NCBI RefSeq assembly: GCF_018448785.1
Contig: NZ_JAHCLU010000001.1
Coordinates: forward strand, 431,221 to 495,220
Direction: 5' to 3'
DNA from: Halomonas jincaotanensis
GTDB lineage: Bacteria; Pseudomonadota; Gammaproteobacteria; Pseudomonadales; Halomonadaceae
Length of the DNA stretch: 64,000 bases
Below are positions 54,707 through 63,925 of the stretch, in pieces. The notes beneath the pieces are model-generated. The model did not search any database. It saw only the letters and a program-made list of their open reading frames with translations, and was not told the DNA's origin. How positions within the stretch are numbered: position 1 is the first letter of the stretch; each line of letters starts with the position of its first letter. The position numbers and the translations under genes are program-made.

Positions 54707-54722
54707 ATTTATCATGATAAAT
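54707..54722. promoter_or_regulatory. 16-bp perfect palindrome, candidate operator of cluster C
   Basis: ATTTATCATGATAAAT is a perfect palindrome in the 200-bp divergent region between the cluster C binding-protein gene and the DUF1028 gene. A CTGACA hexamer lies 10 nt to its left, so the palindrome would overlap the -10 area of a plus-strand promoter. It is the likely site for the GntR protein encoded at 48102-48992. Confidence 0.65.
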
Positions 54723-54786
54723 TCGACTCTATACCTATGGCACAGCCTCGCCGACCCCGCAAGTCGTCGGCGCTCTGGAGACCGCC

Positions 54787-55455
54787 ATGACGTTTAGCTT
54801 GATCGCCATCGACCGTGCCACCCAGGCGCTCGGTATTGCTTGTGCGACGGGAGGGCCGGCACTCGGTGGCTTCGTGCCGCATCTGTTGCCTGGTGTGGGG
54901 GCATGTATCACGCAGGGCTACAGCACTAACGTACTGGCCGCCGAACGCGGGCTCGACTTGCTGGCCCATGGTTGGTCGGTCGAGGCCGTCCTCGAGCGAC
55001 TGCGAGCCGACGATCGGGGCCAGGCGTTTCGCCAGTTGGCGTTGATGAACATGACGGGCGAGAGCAGCGGCTGGACCGGTGACAGCAACGAGCCAGTGAC
55101 GGCCATGCATTTCGAGCCTGGCCTGGTGGTGGCCGGCAACATGCTTGGCAATGCGCGGGTAGTGCCGGCGATGGCGGCGGCGTTTCGCGAGGCCCATGAA
55201 TCAGGCGGTATGCTGCCAGACCGGTTGTTGGCCGCCATGGCGGCCGGCGAACTCGCCGGGGGCGACTATCGCGGCGTACGGTCGTCGGCGCTCAAGGTAC
55301 GCGCTAAGGGTGGCATCCCGCTTGATCTGCGCATCGACGATGCGCACGACGCCGTCCCTGCCCTTGTCCGCCTCTATCGCCGTATTCAGGACGACGAGGA
55401 CTTCCAGGCGTTCCTGGCACGGCTTCCCACCGCCGAATCACCGCATCGCCACTGA
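54787..55455 (+). CDS. DUF1028 protein (Ntn-hydrolase-like)
   Basis: A 222-residue DUF1028 protein: MTFSLIAIDRATQALGIACA at the start, then GVGACITQGYSTNVLAAERG, NMTGESSGWTGDSNEPVTAM and AGNMLGNARVVPAMA. The family has an Ntn-hydrolase fold and often lies beside peptide transporters and M20 amidases, as here. The reaction is not established. TGGAGACC precedes the ATG. The carbamoylase gene follows after 31 nt. Confidence 0.88.
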   Translation: MTFSLIAIDRATQALGIACATGGPALGGFVPHLLPGVGACITQGYSTNVLAAERGLDLLAHGWSVEAVLERLRADDRGQAFRQLALMNMTGESSGWTGDSNEPVTAMHFEPGLVVAGNMLGNARVVPAMAAAFREAHESGGMLPDRLLAAMAAGELAGGDYRGVRSSALKVRAKGGIPLDLRIDDAHDAVPALVRLYRRIQDDEDFQAFLARLPTAESPHRH

Positions 55456-55486
55456 GCCCTCGCTCGACACGCACAGGAGCCACCCC

Positions 55487-56743
55487 ATGACCCGGACGCC
55501 TTCAGACCTCACCCTCGGACAGCGCTTGATGGAGCGCCTCGACCAGGCGGCTGCGTTTTCCCGACCCGGACCCGGCGTAACGCGCCTCTTCTGCAGCGAT
55601 GAGCATCGACGCTTGCTGCCGCTGCTGGAAACCTGGATGACCCGCGCTGGTCTGACCCCCGAACTGGATGCCGCCGGGACGCTGGTGGGGCGCAATCTCA
55701 GGGCGCTGGCGGGCGAGCCGACGCTGATACTGGGATCACACCAGGACACGGTGACCGAAGGCGGCAAGTACGATGGCATGCTCGGGGTGGCGTTGCCGTT
55801 ACTGGCACTGGAAGCGCTTCGCGAGCAGGGGGGTGAACTCGATTACGGGATCGAAGTGGTGGCCTTCGGTGACGAGGAGGGCACACGGTTTCAGTCAACG
55901 CTGGTGGGCAGCCGCGCGCTGGCCGGCACGTTCGACCCCGCGATGCTCGATGCCCGCGACAGCGATGGTATTCGCCTGGGCGAGGCGCTTGCCGCCTTCG
56001 GTGGGAACCCGCAAAGCATGTCCACGCTGGCGCGAGATCCCGGCAAGACGCTGGGGTTTGTCGAAGTGCATATCGAGCAGGGCCCGGTGCTCGAGCAGCA
56101 GGGGCTCGCCGTTGGGGTGGTCACCGCCTTGACGGGCATCGAGCGCCACCGCATCAGCGTGATCGGCAAGGCGGGGCATGCCGGCACCACCCCCATGGCG
56201 GGGCGCCGCGATGCGCTGGTCGGCGCCTCGGAAATGGTCATGGAAGCCGACCGCTTGCTCAATGAAGGTGAAGGGTTGGTCGGGGTGGTGGGTAAACTCG
56301 AGGTGCGCCCCAACGCGGTCAACGTGATTCCCGCCGAGGTGATATTCTCCCTGGAATTGCGCTCGCCCGAGCGTGCCAAGCGCCTCGCCGGTAGAGAGCG
56401 AATCCTGCATGCGGTGAAGGATATTGCCAGCCGCCGGGGGCTGGTGCTCGACATCGAGCCGACCTATCAGGCGGAAGGCGTGCCCTGCGCCGACTGGCTG
56501 ATCGAGGCATTGGAAGCCGCCTGCACGGCAGCGGGTGAGCCAACGCGACGCCTGTTCAGCGGCGCCGGTCACGACGGTCTGGCGATGCACGACCTGACCG
56601 ATATCGGCATGCTCTTCGTGAGATGCCGCGAAGGCTTGAGCCACCATCCCGACGAGGCGATCAGCGCCGCGGATGCCGAAGCGGCGACGCGCGTGATCAT
56701 GGCCATGCTGCGAGCCATGCCGACGGCTCGACGCAAGGCGTGA
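55487..56743 (+). CDS. Zn-dependent N-carbamoylase / allantoate amidohydrolase family (M20)
   Basis: A 418-residue HyuC/AllC-type amidohydrolase starting MTRTPSDLTLGQRLMERLDQ at 55487 with CAGGAG upstream. Metal ligands: His in GSHQDTVTEGG, Asp in GGKYDGMLGV, Glu in AFGDEEGTRFQ, His in VEVHIEQGPVLE and a late His in GLSHHPDEAIS. A dimerisation domain with GKAGHAGTTPM lies in the middle, and SGAGHDGLAMH is conserved. It hydrolyses an N-carbamoyl amino acid, allantoate or ureido acid. The longer upstream frame overlaps DUF1028 and is not used. Confidence 0.9.
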   Translation: MTRTPSDLTLGQRLMERLDQAAAFSRPGPGVTRLFCSDEHRRLLPLLETWMTRAGLTPELDAAGTLVGRNLRALAGEPTLILGSHQDTVTEGGKYDGMLGVALPLLALEALREQGGELDYGIEVVAFGDEEGTRFQSTLVGSRALAGTFDPAMLDARDSDGIRLGEALAAFGGNPQSMSTLARDPGKTLGFVEVHIEQGPVLEQQGLAVGVVTALTGIERHRISVIGKAGHAGTTPMAGRRDALVGASEMVMEADRLLNEGEGLVGVVGKLEVRPNAVNVIPAEVIFSLELRSPERAKRLAGRERILHAVKDIASRRGLVLDIEPTYQAEGVPCADWLIEALEAACTAAGEPTRRLFSGAGHDGLAMHDLTDIGMLFVRCREGLSHHPDEAISAADAEAATRVIMAMLRAMPTARRKA

Positions 56744-56810
56744 ACATCCCACGATGTGTCGAGTCTGAGGGGCGTGCATCCTCGGGAGTCATCCATGTCG
56801 GGAGACGGTC

Positions 56811-57266
56811 ATGATCGATAGAATACAGCGCTTCTTTCAGCAGTCACTGGCGCAGCCGGGCAGTGAGTCCGGGTCCGCGCCGAGTCTCGAGCTCGCCACC
56901 GCGGCGTTGCTGTGTGAAGTAGTACGCGCCGATTACCATATCGATGACGCAGAGCTCGATACCCTGCATCGGTTGCTCAAGTCGCATTTCGGCCTCGCGG
57001 ACGCGCAGGTAACCGAGCTAATGGAAATGGCGCATGAGGAGGTGGACGATGCCGTGGACCACTACCAGTTTGTCAGCCTGATCAAGGAGAATTACGACTA
57101 CGAAAAACGCTGCGAGCTGATCGAGATGATGTGGTCGCTGGCGCTGGCCGATGGTGAGCGCCACCATCTCGAGGAGCATCGAATCAGGCGACTCGCCGAT
57201 CTGTTGCATGTGGGGCACGCCGATTTCATTCGTGGCAAACTGCTGGCTCAAGGCGGTCAGGACTGA
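56811..57266 (+). CDS. TerB-like protein
   Basis: A 151-residue all-helical protein of the TerB family (tellurite-resistance/co-chaperone-like). The first repeat has ATAALLCEVVRADYHIDDAE and the second LIEMMWSLALADGERHHLEE, both with the acidic metal-binding pattern AD-x-x-(I/L)-x-x-x-E. Only the TerB domain is present, with no other ter genes nearby. Function unknown, probably stress-related. Confidence 0.88.
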   Translation: MIDRIQRFFQQSLAQPGSESGSAPSLELATAALLCEVVRADYHIDDAELDTLHRLLKSHFGLADAQVTELMEMAHEEVDDAVDHYQFVSLIKENYDYEKRCELIEMMWSLALADGERHHLEEHRIRRLADLLHVGHADFIRGKLLAQGGQD

Positions 57267-57360
57267 CGGCGTTCCGGCCTTATGATATGCGGACGAGCAA
57301 CATCCGTTTTTTACGTGGCATCCGACGTCACGGATAGACACCGGCATGCAGGAGAAGATC

Positions 57361-58602
57361 ATGTCTCGCGAAATCATCGTTATGGGGGCCGGGATGGTCG
57401 GCGTTTCGATTGCCTGGCATCTCGCCCGCCGTGGCCACTCGGTGGTGCTGCTGGACCGTCGCGAGCCGGGTCGCGAGACCTCTTTCGGCAATGCCGGGAT
57501 CATCCAGCGGGAGGCGGTCAAGCCATATCCATTCCCACGTGACCTGGGCACTCTGGCACGCGTCCTGCCCAATCGCGCTGTGGACATCCGCTATCGGATC
57601 GGCGGTGTCATGGGGTCGGCCCAGTCGTTGCTGGGCTATTGGCACAATTCCTCCCCGCGTCGCTACGAGGAAATCGTGCCTGAGTACGCCTCCCTGATCA
57701 TGCTGGCACTCGAGACGCACGGCCCGATGATCGAGGCGGCGGGCGCCGAGTCGCTGGTCAGCAAGCAAGGGTGGCTCGAGCTCTATCGCAGTGCCGAAGG
57801 GCTCGATAACAAGTTACGCGACGTCGAAGAGGCCACCGAGCAGTTCGGCGTGGGACATCGTCTGCTCAATGCTGCCGAGTTGAAGGCACAGGAGCCCCAT
57901 CTTTCGGGCGATCTGGCTGGGGCCATTCATTGGACCGATTCCTGGACGGTTGGCGATCCCGGAGCGCTGGTGCATGCCTATGCGCGGGCCTTCGAGGCCG
58001 AAGGCGGCCGCCTGGTGCGTGCCGAGGTGCACGATATGACGCAGTCAGGGCAGGGCTGGCGCGTGACGACCGACGAGGGTCCGCTTGAGGGCAGCGATCT
58101 GGTAATGGCCATGGGTCCCTGGTCGGGTGACTGGTTGGCTCGCCAGGGGCTATCGCTGCCGCTCTTCGTCAAGCGTGGTTACCACATGCATTACGCGTCG
58201 CGCGGTGATGCGCATCTCAATCATTGGATCATGGATGCCGAGATCGGTTACCTGCTGGCGCCGATGCATGCCGGCATACGCCTGACCACTGGCGCCGAAC
58301 TGGCGCCGCGTGAGGCGCCCGCCCACTACGGCCAGCTTTCCGCGGCCGAGGCCGTGGCTCGCAAATTGTTTCCCCTGGCGGAGCGGCTCGATGCCGAACC
58401 CTGGAAGGGCGCACGGCCCTGTTTGCCGGACATGAAGCCGGTGATCGGCCCGGCGCCGGGTCTCGATGGGCTCTGGCTCGCGTTCGGCCATGGGCATCAG
58501 GGGTTCACCTTGGGACCGGCGACAGGGCGCCTGCTGGGAGAAATGATCGATGGTGAGCCGACGGCCATCGACATGGCGCCATTCCGCGCCGACCGTTTCT
58601 GA
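57361..58602 (+). CDS. D-amino acid dehydrogenase-type FAD oxidoreductase
   Basis: A 413-residue DadA-like protein starting MSREIIVMGAGMVGVSIAWH at 57361 with AGGAGA at 6 nt; the in-frame ATG at 57346 overlaps that site. The FAD Rossmann motif is VMGAGMVGVSIAWHLARRG, then FGNAGIIQREAV, and a C-terminal FAD segment LWLAFGHGHQGFTLGPATG. It deaminates D-amino acids to keto acids and reduces a quinone in the inner membrane. It may complete peptide-derived D-amino acid use with cluster C, but is separated from it by the TerB gene. Confidence 0.88.
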   Translation: MSREIIVMGAGMVGVSIAWHLARRGHSVVLLDRREPGRETSFGNAGIIQREAVKPYPFPRDLGTLARVLPNRAVDIRYRIGGVMGSAQSLLGYWHNSSPRRYEEIVPEYASLIMLALETHGPMIEAAGAESLVSKQGWLELYRSAEGLDNKLRDVEEATEQFGVGHRLLNAAELKAQEPHLSGDLAGAIHWTDSWTVGDPGALVHAYARAFEAEGGRLVRAEVHDMTQSGQGWRVTTDEGPLEGSDLVMAMGPWSGDWLARQGLSLPLFVKRGYHMHYASRGDAHLNHWIMDAEIGYLLAPMHAGIRLTTGAELAPREAPAHYGQLSAAEAVARKLFPLAERLDAEPWKGARPCLPDMKPVIGPAPGLDGLWLAFGHGHQGFTLGPATGRLLGEMIDGEPTAIDMAPFRADRF

Positions 58603-58610
58603 GTGTCCGG

Positions 58611-59036
58611 TCAGGCGCCGGCGTCTCGTCGACGGTTGAGGCGATGCAGGATCCACTTGACCAGCAGGGTCAGCACGAAGACGCCCCACCCCGCGGTGGC
58701 CAGTACGTTGAACAGCAGCATCTTTTGTTCGCCATCCAGGGGGGTGAGGAGGGTCTCGATGACAATGGCGATCAGGAAGGCCAGCGTCAGGGGCAGGGCG
58801 AGGATATGCATCCACATCTCGGTGCGCCGCTTGCGCACATGATAACGGCGCAACAACACCCGAATGGGACGGTGCACGAAGCTGACCAGAATCATGCTCC
58901 CCAGGGCCAGAAGGGCGGCCAGGAAGGGTTCGATGCTGCCGAGACGGGCGGAAATACTGATGGACCAGAAGACCACCAACCACATCAGCCCGGCCAGCGT
59001 GGCGACCAGGTCGGCATATTGGCGCACCTTGGGCAT
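58611..59036 (-). CDS. Four-helix membrane protein of unknown function
   Basis: A 141-residue protein starting MPKVRQYADLVATLAGLMWL at 59036, with GAGGGAGA upstream. Four hydrophobic segments (near residues 12-30, 37-57, 76-98 and 108-128) are separated by basic loops (RPIRVLLRRYHVRKRR). No family recognised. It converges on the dehydrogenase gene and is divergent from pyrC. Confidence 0.72.
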   Translation of the reverse strand: MPKVRQYADLVATLAGLMWLVVFWSISISARLGSIEPFLAALLALGSMILVSFVHRPIRVLLRRYHVRKRRTEMWMHILALPLTLAFLIAIVIETLLTPLDGEQKMLLFNVLATAGWGVFVLTLLVKWILHRLNRRRDAGA

Positions 59037-59134
59037 GCGATCTCCCTCGATTGGTCTGGCGGCATGATACGGGAAATCCGTCACGGATGAAGCCCCGGGA
59101 GTCCCGGTAGGTCAACGCTGCCTTTCTGCTGCGG

Positions 59135-59140
59135 TATACT
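59135..59140 (+). promoter_or_regulatory. Candidate -10 box for pyrC
   Basis: TATACT lies 50 nt upstream of the pyrC start. TCAACG, 17 nt further upstream, is a weak -35 match (3 of 6). Confidence 0.45.
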
Positions 59141-59190
59141 ACCCCCTGTTGCGCGCGTTATTCCGCTCATTGACTCAATCAGGACTCGTC

Positions 59191-60231
59191 ATGACATCGA
59201 TCACCCTGACCCGCCCCGACGACTGGCACCTTCATCTGCGCGACGGTGAGGTGTTGGGCGCCGTACTGGGTGCCAGTGCCCGGCAAATGGGCCGTGCGAT
59301 CATCATGCCCAACCTCACGCCGCCGGTCACCACGACGCAGCAGGCGCTTGCCTATCGCAAGCGAATCCTCGCGGCGCTGCCGGACGGCAGTCGCTTCGAG
59401 CCGCTGATGACGCTCTATCTCACCGACGATACGCCGGCGGCCGAGATCGAGCGGGCCAACGCCAGCGGTCTGATCCATGCCGTCAAGCTCTACCCCGCGG
59501 GGGCGACCACCAATTCCGCTTCCGGCGTCACCGACCTCGCTCACTGCGACGCGGCCATCGCGGCCATGTCGCGGCTCGGCATACCGCTGTTGATGCACGG
59601 GGAAGTGACCCATGCCGAGGTCGATATCTTCGATCGTGAAGCCGTTTTCATCGAGACGGTGCTGGCGCCGCTGCTCGAGCGTCATCCCGACCTGAAGGTG
59701 GTCTTCGAGCATATCACCACCCGTCAAGCCGCCGAGTTCGTCGCCCAGGCGCCTGCCAGTGTGGCCGCGACCATCACCGCTCATCATCTGCTTTTCAATC
59801 GCAATCACATGCTGGTCGGTGGTATCCGCCCACACTATTATTGTTTGCCGATTCTCAAGCGTGAGCGTCATCGGCAGGCGCTGCTTGAGGCCGCGACCTC
59901 CGGTTCCGGCAAGTTTTTCCTGGGTACCGATAGTGCCCCCCATGCCCAGGGTGACAAGGAGAGCGCTTGTGGCTGTGCCGGTGCCTATACGGCGCCGGCC
60001 GCTATCGAGCTTTACGCGACGGCGTTCGAGCAGGTTGACGCCCTGGATCGGCTGGAGGGTTTTGCCAGTCACCATGGCCCCGATTTTTACGGATTGCCGC
60101 GCAATCGGGATACGATCACGCTGGTGCGAGACGCCTGGCAGGTCCCGAGATCGCTGCCCTATGCCGGTGGCAAGCGCATCATCCCTCTGATGGCCGGCGA
60201 GTCACTGGCCTGGTCACTCATTGACCATTGA
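59191..60231 (+). CDS. pyrC: Dihydroorotase (class II)
   Basis: A 346-residue zinc amidohydrolase that closes carbamoyl-aspartate to dihydroorotate in pyrimidine synthesis. The start [19 protein letters not shown] at 59191 has AGGA at 6 nt. Zinc ligands: His13 and His15 (WHLHL), the carbamylated Lys in [14 protein letters not shown], His in LLMHGEVTH, His in VFEHITTRQ and Asp in [10 protein letters not shown]. Its last 14 bp overlap the end of the convergent lipoprotein gene. Confidence 0.97.
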   Translation: MTSITLTRPDDWHLHLRDGEVLGAVLGASARQMGRAIIMPNLTPPVTTTQQALAYRKRILAALPDGSRFEPLMTLYLTDDTPAAEIERANASGLIHAVKLYPAGATTNSASGVTDLAHCDAAIAAMSRLGIPLLMHGEVTHAEVDIFDREAVFIETVLAPLLERHPDLKVVFEHITTRQAAEFVAQAPASVAATITAHHLLFNRNHMLVGGIRPHYYCLPILKRERHRQALLEAATSGSGKFFLGTDSAPHAQGDKESACGCAGAYTAPAAIELYATAFEQVDALDRLEGFASHHGPDFYGLPRNRDTITLVRDAWQVPRSLPYAGGKRIIPLMAGESLAWSLIDH

Positions 60232-61150
60232 CCTGCCGGTTCAGGAAGGCGATACCCGCATCGATGGCGCCCCCACGCGTCAGGAAACTGGTCACATGGC
60301 CGCGCCAGTGCTGGAGATAAAGCTCGGTCTCCACGCCCTTGGCGGCCAGCTCGGACTTGAAATCGGTGGCATGATCGACTGGCACCAGCCGGTCCCAGGT
60401 GCCATGGAAGAGGAAAAACGGCGGGGTGTCTGTTGTCACCTGGCGGGCCGGGGAGGCGAGGCGATACTGTTCGGGCACCTCGGCCCGCGTGCCACCCAGA
60501 AACTCGACGACCAGACGCCCATCATCGAACTTGAAGAGATCACTGGGCGTTCCCCCTGCCAGCACCGCGGCGAGGCGGGCATGGTCGCCTCCGTAGGGCG
60601 AGGCCAGCGGCCCTTCGGTACCCGCGACCGCGAGCAGGCTGACCAGATGAGCGCCGGAGGAAAACCCCACCCCGACAATATGGTCGGTGTCGACACGCCA
60701 CGCGTGAGCGTTGTCGTGCAGCCAGGCCATGGCCTGCTGCAGGTCGTGAAGCTGTGCCGGAAAGCGATATTCCGGCGCGAAGCGATGCTCGATATTGACC
60801 GCCACGTAACCTTCCTGTGCGAGACGCTCGGCGATGGGGGTCATGTCATCTGGAGTGCGGTTCTGCCAGCCGCCACCGTGGACGACCAGGGCGGCGGGGC
60901 GCAGCAGGGTGCTACTGGATGTGTCGGGCAGGTAGACGTGAGCCTCGAGCGTCTCGGGCCAGTCGGCGGGAGTGTAGGCTTGGCCAGGCAGCGCACGGAA
61001 GGACGTATCGGCTTCCGGTTCGCCGCGTCTTTCGATGGCCGCCTCGCCTTGGGTGGCGGTGTGCGTGCTGCTACAACCGACGATCAACAGGCTCAACGCC
61101 ACGCCGAGCAGGCAGTGACGCGAACGGCTAGTGGGGTAAGGGGACGGCAC
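60218..61150 (-). CDS. Alpha/beta hydrolase lipoprotein
   Basis: A 310-residue esterase-like protein. A GTG at 61150, inside the end of mtnN, starts a lipoprotein signal peptide with lipobox IVGC before SSTHTAT, so it is probably anchored in an envelope membrane facing the periplasm. The hydrolase core has the oxyanion motif [10 protein letters not shown], the nucleophile elbow [11 protein letters not shown], the acid residue in DRLVPVDH and the histidine in WRGHVTSF. It resembles BD-FAE/carboxylesterase-type enzymes. The longer frame to 61294 runs through mtnN and is not used. Substrate unknown. Confidence 0.82.
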   Translation of the reverse strand: MPSPYPTSRSRHCLLGVALSLLIVGCSSTHTATQGEAAIERRGEPEADTSFRALPGQAYTPADWPETLEAHVYLPDTSSSTLLRPAALVVHGGGWQNRTPDDMTPIAERLAQEGYVAVNIEHRFAPEYRFPAQLHDLQQAMAWLHDNAHAWRVDTDHIVGVGFSSGAHLVSLLAVAGTEGPLASPYGGDHARLAAVLAGGTPSDLFKFDDGRLVVEFLGGTRAEVPEQYRLASPARQVTTDTPPFFLFHGTWDRLVPVDHATDFKSELAAKGVETELYLQHWRGHVTSFLTRGGAIDAGIAFLNRQVNGQ

Positions 61151-61865
61151 AGGAGGTGTCTTCCATGGCCAGGCGCTCGACCATGGCCACGACCATGCGC
61201 GCCGAATGGTCAGCCGCCTGTTCGAGAAACTGCTCGAACGAGAGATGGTTATCGACACCACCGGCGATGTCCGACAGCGAGCGGATGACCACAAACGGGC
61301 AGCGGTAGAGATGGCATGTCTGCGCGATGGCGGCGGCTTCCATTTCGGCGGCCAGCATGGTGGGAAAGCGTGAACGTGTCTTGGCGACCAGCTCGGGGCA
61401 GGCCATGAAGACGTCGCCGGTGGCGATCAGCCCCTCGATAACCCTGACTTCCCCGAGCGACTCGACGCATTCCCGCGCGATCCTGATCAGCCTGGGATCG
61501 GGCCGGTAGGCGGCTGGCATGTCTGGCACCTGACCGTGCTCGTAACCGAAAATCACGGCGTCGACGTCGTGATGGCGAACTTCTGTCGACACGACCACAT
61601 CGCCAATTGACAGTCCTTGGCCGAAACCGCCGGCAGAGCCAGTATTGATAACGGCCTGAGGTTGATACATGTCCAGTAACAGCGTGGTGCCCACCGCGGC
61701 GTTAACCTTGCCGATCCCGGATTGCAGGATCACCACGTCGATGTCATGCAGGCGGCCGATATGGAAGATCGAACCGACATGAGTCCTCGTCTGGCGATCT
61801 TCCAGCAAGGCGGCCAGGCGATCCACTTCCTGGGCCATGGCGCCGATGATGCCAATTGGTTTCAT
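61128..61865 (-). CDS. mtnN: 5'-methylthioadenosine / S-adenosylhomocysteine nucleosidase
   Basis: A 245-residue nucleosidase starting MKPIGIIGAMAQEVDRL at 61865. It has VINTGSAGGFGQGLSIGDVV, the substrate-binding region AAEMEAAAIAQTCH and the catalytic Asp in VIRSLSDIAGG. It removes adenine from methylthioadenosine and S-adenosylhomocysteine, producing S-ribosylhomocysteine for LuxS, whose gene lies 34 nt upstream. The two form a complete SAH-to-homocysteine/DPD route in one operon. Its end overlaps the lipoprotein gene start by 23 bp. Confidence 0.95.
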   Translation of the reverse strand: MKPIGIIGAMAQEVDRLAALLEDRQTRTHVGSIFHIGRLHDIDVVILQSGIGKVNAAVGTTLLLDMYQPQAVINTGSAGGFGQGLSIGDVVVSTEVRHHDVDAVIFGYEHGQVPDMPAAYRPDPRLIRIARECVESLGEVRVIEGLIATGDVFMACPELVAKTRSRFPTMLAAEMEAAAIAQTCHLYRCPFVVIRSLSDIAGGVDNHLSFEQFLEQAADHSARMVVAMVERLAMEDTSCAVPLPH

Positions 61866-61899
61866 GGCGTCGGCGTGCTCCGCACTGGCGAAAGAGGCA

Positions 61900-62364
61900 T
61901 CAGGCGAAGACCTGCGTCCATTCGTCGCGCTTGGCAAGAAATCCGCGAGCGATATCCTTCGCGCCTTCGAGGCTGTGGCTGGCCGCCCAGCCACATTGCA
62001 TCTCGTTACAGGCGGGGACATCCTCGGCGACGAGCACGTCCTCGAGGGTCTGCTGCAGGAGGCGCAATACATCGTCATAGTCGTCGTGGTTGATCATCGC
62101 CACGTAGAAGCCCGTTTGGCAGCCCATGGGGCTAATGTCGACGACCTTGTCGGAATGGTTGCGAGAAAGCTCGGCCATCAGGTGTTCCAGGGAGTGCAGC
62201 GCGGGCATCTCCATGTGAGTCTGATTGGGCTGACAGATGCGCATGTCATACTTGTGAATGCGATCCCCCTTCTCGCCGGCCTTGATGTCGGCGAGGCGGA
62301 CATAGGGTGCCTTCACCTTGGTGTGATCCAGGTTGAAGCTCTCCACGTTCATCTTGTCGCTCAT
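61900..62364 (-). CDS. luxS: S-ribosylhomocysteine lyase (AI-2 synthase)
   Basis: A 154-residue LuxS starting [20 protein letters not shown] at 62364 with GAGGT upstream. The metal site HxxEH is His57-Ser-Leu-Glu60-His61 plus Cys124 ([11 protein letters not shown]), and Cys82 in MGCQTGFY is the catalytic cysteine. It yields homocysteine and DPD, the AI-2 precursor. It is the first gene of the luxS-mtnN operon. A minus-strand TAGTAT at 62403-62408 could be its -10 box, but no -35 partner is clear. Confidence 0.97.
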   Translation of the reverse strand: MSDKMNVESFNLDHTKVKAPYVRLADIKAGEKGDRIHKYDMRICQPNQTHMEMPALHSLEHLMAELSRNHSDKVVDISPMGCQTGFYVAMINHDDYDDVLRLLQQTLEDVLVAEDVPACNEMQCGWAASHSLEGAKDIARGFLAKRDEWTQVFA

Positions 62365-62433
62365 CAATGACCTCTTGTCCGATAATGACTCAACGGGCAC
62401 CTATACTAGCGCGATGGCGAGCGCGGTGCATCA

Positions 62434-63312
62434 TCAGGCGGGTTGCAGGCCCGATTCCATGGCGTCATGACGCTCTGCGGCGATCAAGGTGTTTTCCAGT
62501 AATGAAGCGACGGTCATCGGACCGACACCGCCTGGCACCGGGGTGATCCAGCTGGCTCGCTCAACCGCTGATGCAAACTCGATATCGCCGATCAGCCGGC
62601 CATCGTCTTCGCGGTTGATGCCCACGTCGATGACGATGGCGCCATCGCGAACCCATTCCCCCTTGACCAGTCCCGGCTTGCCAACCGCCACAACGAGTAG
62701 CTCGGCACGCCTGACATGCGCCTCGAGATTGCGGGTGAAGCGATGACAGACAGTCGTGGTACAACCCGCCAGCATCAGCTCCAGGGCCATGGGACGGCCG
62801 ACGATGTTGGACGCGCCGACGACGGTAGCGTCGAGCCCACGGACATCCAGATCATTTGCCTTTAGCAGGGTCATTACTCCCTTCGGCGTGCAGGGTCGCA
62901 GCATGGGCAGACGCTGGGCCAGACGGCCAAGGTTATAGGGGTGGAACCCATCGACGTCCTTGTGGGGCAGGATGCGTTCGAGGATGGGACGTGAATCGAG
63001 GTGTGCGGGCAGCGGCAACTGGACCAGGATGCCGTCGATGCGAGCATCGTTGTTGAGTTCGTCGACCAGCGCTTCGAGCTCCAACTGGGAGGTCGCCATG
63101 GGTAGCTGGTACTTCAGGGATTTTATGCCGGCCTCTTCGCAGGCACGATGCTTGTTACGTACGTAGACCGCCGAGGCGGCGTCCTCACCGACGAGTATCA
63201 CCGCCAGACCCGGTACGCGTGCGCCTGCTTCCCGGCGATCGCGGACCTGGAGCCCGACCTGCTGGCGAACTTTCGCGGCAATGGCCTTGCCGTCGATCAA
63301 TTGGGCGGTCAT
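62434..63312 (-). CDS. folD: Bifunctional methylenetetrahydrofolate dehydrogenase / cyclohydrolase
   Basis: A 292-residue FolD. Family marks: [20 protein letters not shown], catalytic Lys in that segment, [45 protein letters not shown] for NADP binding and [20 protein letters not shown] near the end. It interconverts methylene-, methenyl- and formyl-tetrahydrofolate in the cytoplasm. It ends 69 nt before the luxS start and probably has its own promoter in the 215 bp next to the tRNA cluster. Confidence 0.97.
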   Translation of the reverse strand: MTAQLIDGKAIAAKVRQQVGLQVRDRREAGARVPGLAVILVGEDAASAVYVRNKHRACEEAGIKSLKYQLPMATSQLELEALVDELNNDARIDGILVQLPLPAHLDSRPILERILPHKDVDGFHPYNLGRLAQRLPMLRPCTPKGVMTLLKANDLDVRGLDATVVGASNIVGRPMALELMLAGCTTTVCHRFTRNLEAHVRRAELLVVAVGKPGLVKGEWVRDGAIVIDVGINREDDGRLIGDIEFASAVERASWITPVPGGVGPMTVASLLENTLIAAERHDAMESGLQPA

Positions 63313-63447
63313 CTGGCGTCCCCTGATGGTCTATTGAGATCGAAGTGGACGCCGCTGAGACGGCATCTCTAGACTAGAAAAGTCGCTGATTTTCGCATGC
63401 CGGGCCGTCCAGGCAAAGCGCCGCCAAAAGCAATGACAACGCCTGGC

Positions 63448-63475
63448 TTGACCTGCCGTCAAAGATGAGTAGAAT
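63448..63475 (+). promoter_or_regulatory. Promoter of the tRNA cluster
   Basis: TTGACC and TAGAAT are separated by 16 nt, close to the sigma-70 consensus. Transcription would begin near 63483, about 45 nt before tRNA-Pro, with a GC-rich start region typical of stringently controlled stable RNA promoters. Confidence 0.75.
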
Positions 63476-63527
63476 ACGCAACGCTCGACGAGGCCCCTGC
63501 GGCGCGTCTGGGCCGTTAGACGACCGG

Positions 63528-63604
63528 CGGGGTGTAGCGCAGTCTGGTAGCGCGCCTGCTTTGGGAGCAGGATGTCGGGGGTTCGAATCCCTCCACCCCG
63601 ACCA
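63528..63604 (+). tRNA. tRNA-Pro (TGG anticodon)
   Basis: A 77-nt cloverleaf: acceptor stem CGGGGTG / CACCCCG, anticodon stem CCTGC with loop TTTGGGA (anticodon TGG at 63562-63564), T-loop GTTCGAATC and an encoded CCA. Confidence 0.97.
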
Positions 63605-63671
63605 CAACGTATTGATTGGAAAGAACATTATTCCATCATGAGTTGTGGTAGAGTGCCTAGAAACGTAACAT

Positions 63672-63748
63672 GCGCTCATAGCTCAACCGGATAGAGCAAC
63701 GGCCTTCTAAGCCGTAGGTTGCAGGTTCGAGTCCTGCTGGGCGCGCCA
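63672..63748 (+). tRNA. tRNA-Arg (TCT anticodon)
   Basis: A 77-nt cloverleaf: acceptor GCGCTCA / TGGGCGC, anticodon loop CTTCTAA (anticodon TCT at 63706-63708), T-arm GCAGGTTCGAGTCCTGC and an encoded CCA. Confidence 0.97.
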
Positions 63749-63814
63749 GCCAAGGCGTCAAGCGGTGTGAGAGTTTGCAGCAATCGAGTCAGAATCAAGC
63801 CCAGTGTCGATTAT

Positions 63815-63890
63815 GGTGGATGTAGCTCAGTGGTAGAGCCCCGGATTGTGGCTCCGGTGGTCGTGGGTTCGATCCCCATCATCCACCCCA
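63815..63890 (+). tRNA. tRNA-His (GTG anticodon), copy 1
   Basis: A 76-nt gene including the G-1 residue specific to tRNA-His, which pairs with C73. Acceptor GTGGATG / CATCCAC, anticodon loop TTGTGGC (GTG) and an encoded CCA. Confidence 0.96.
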
Positions 63891-63925
63891 TTTCGATACA
63901 GCGGTACCCTTTACGTTAAGGCAAT

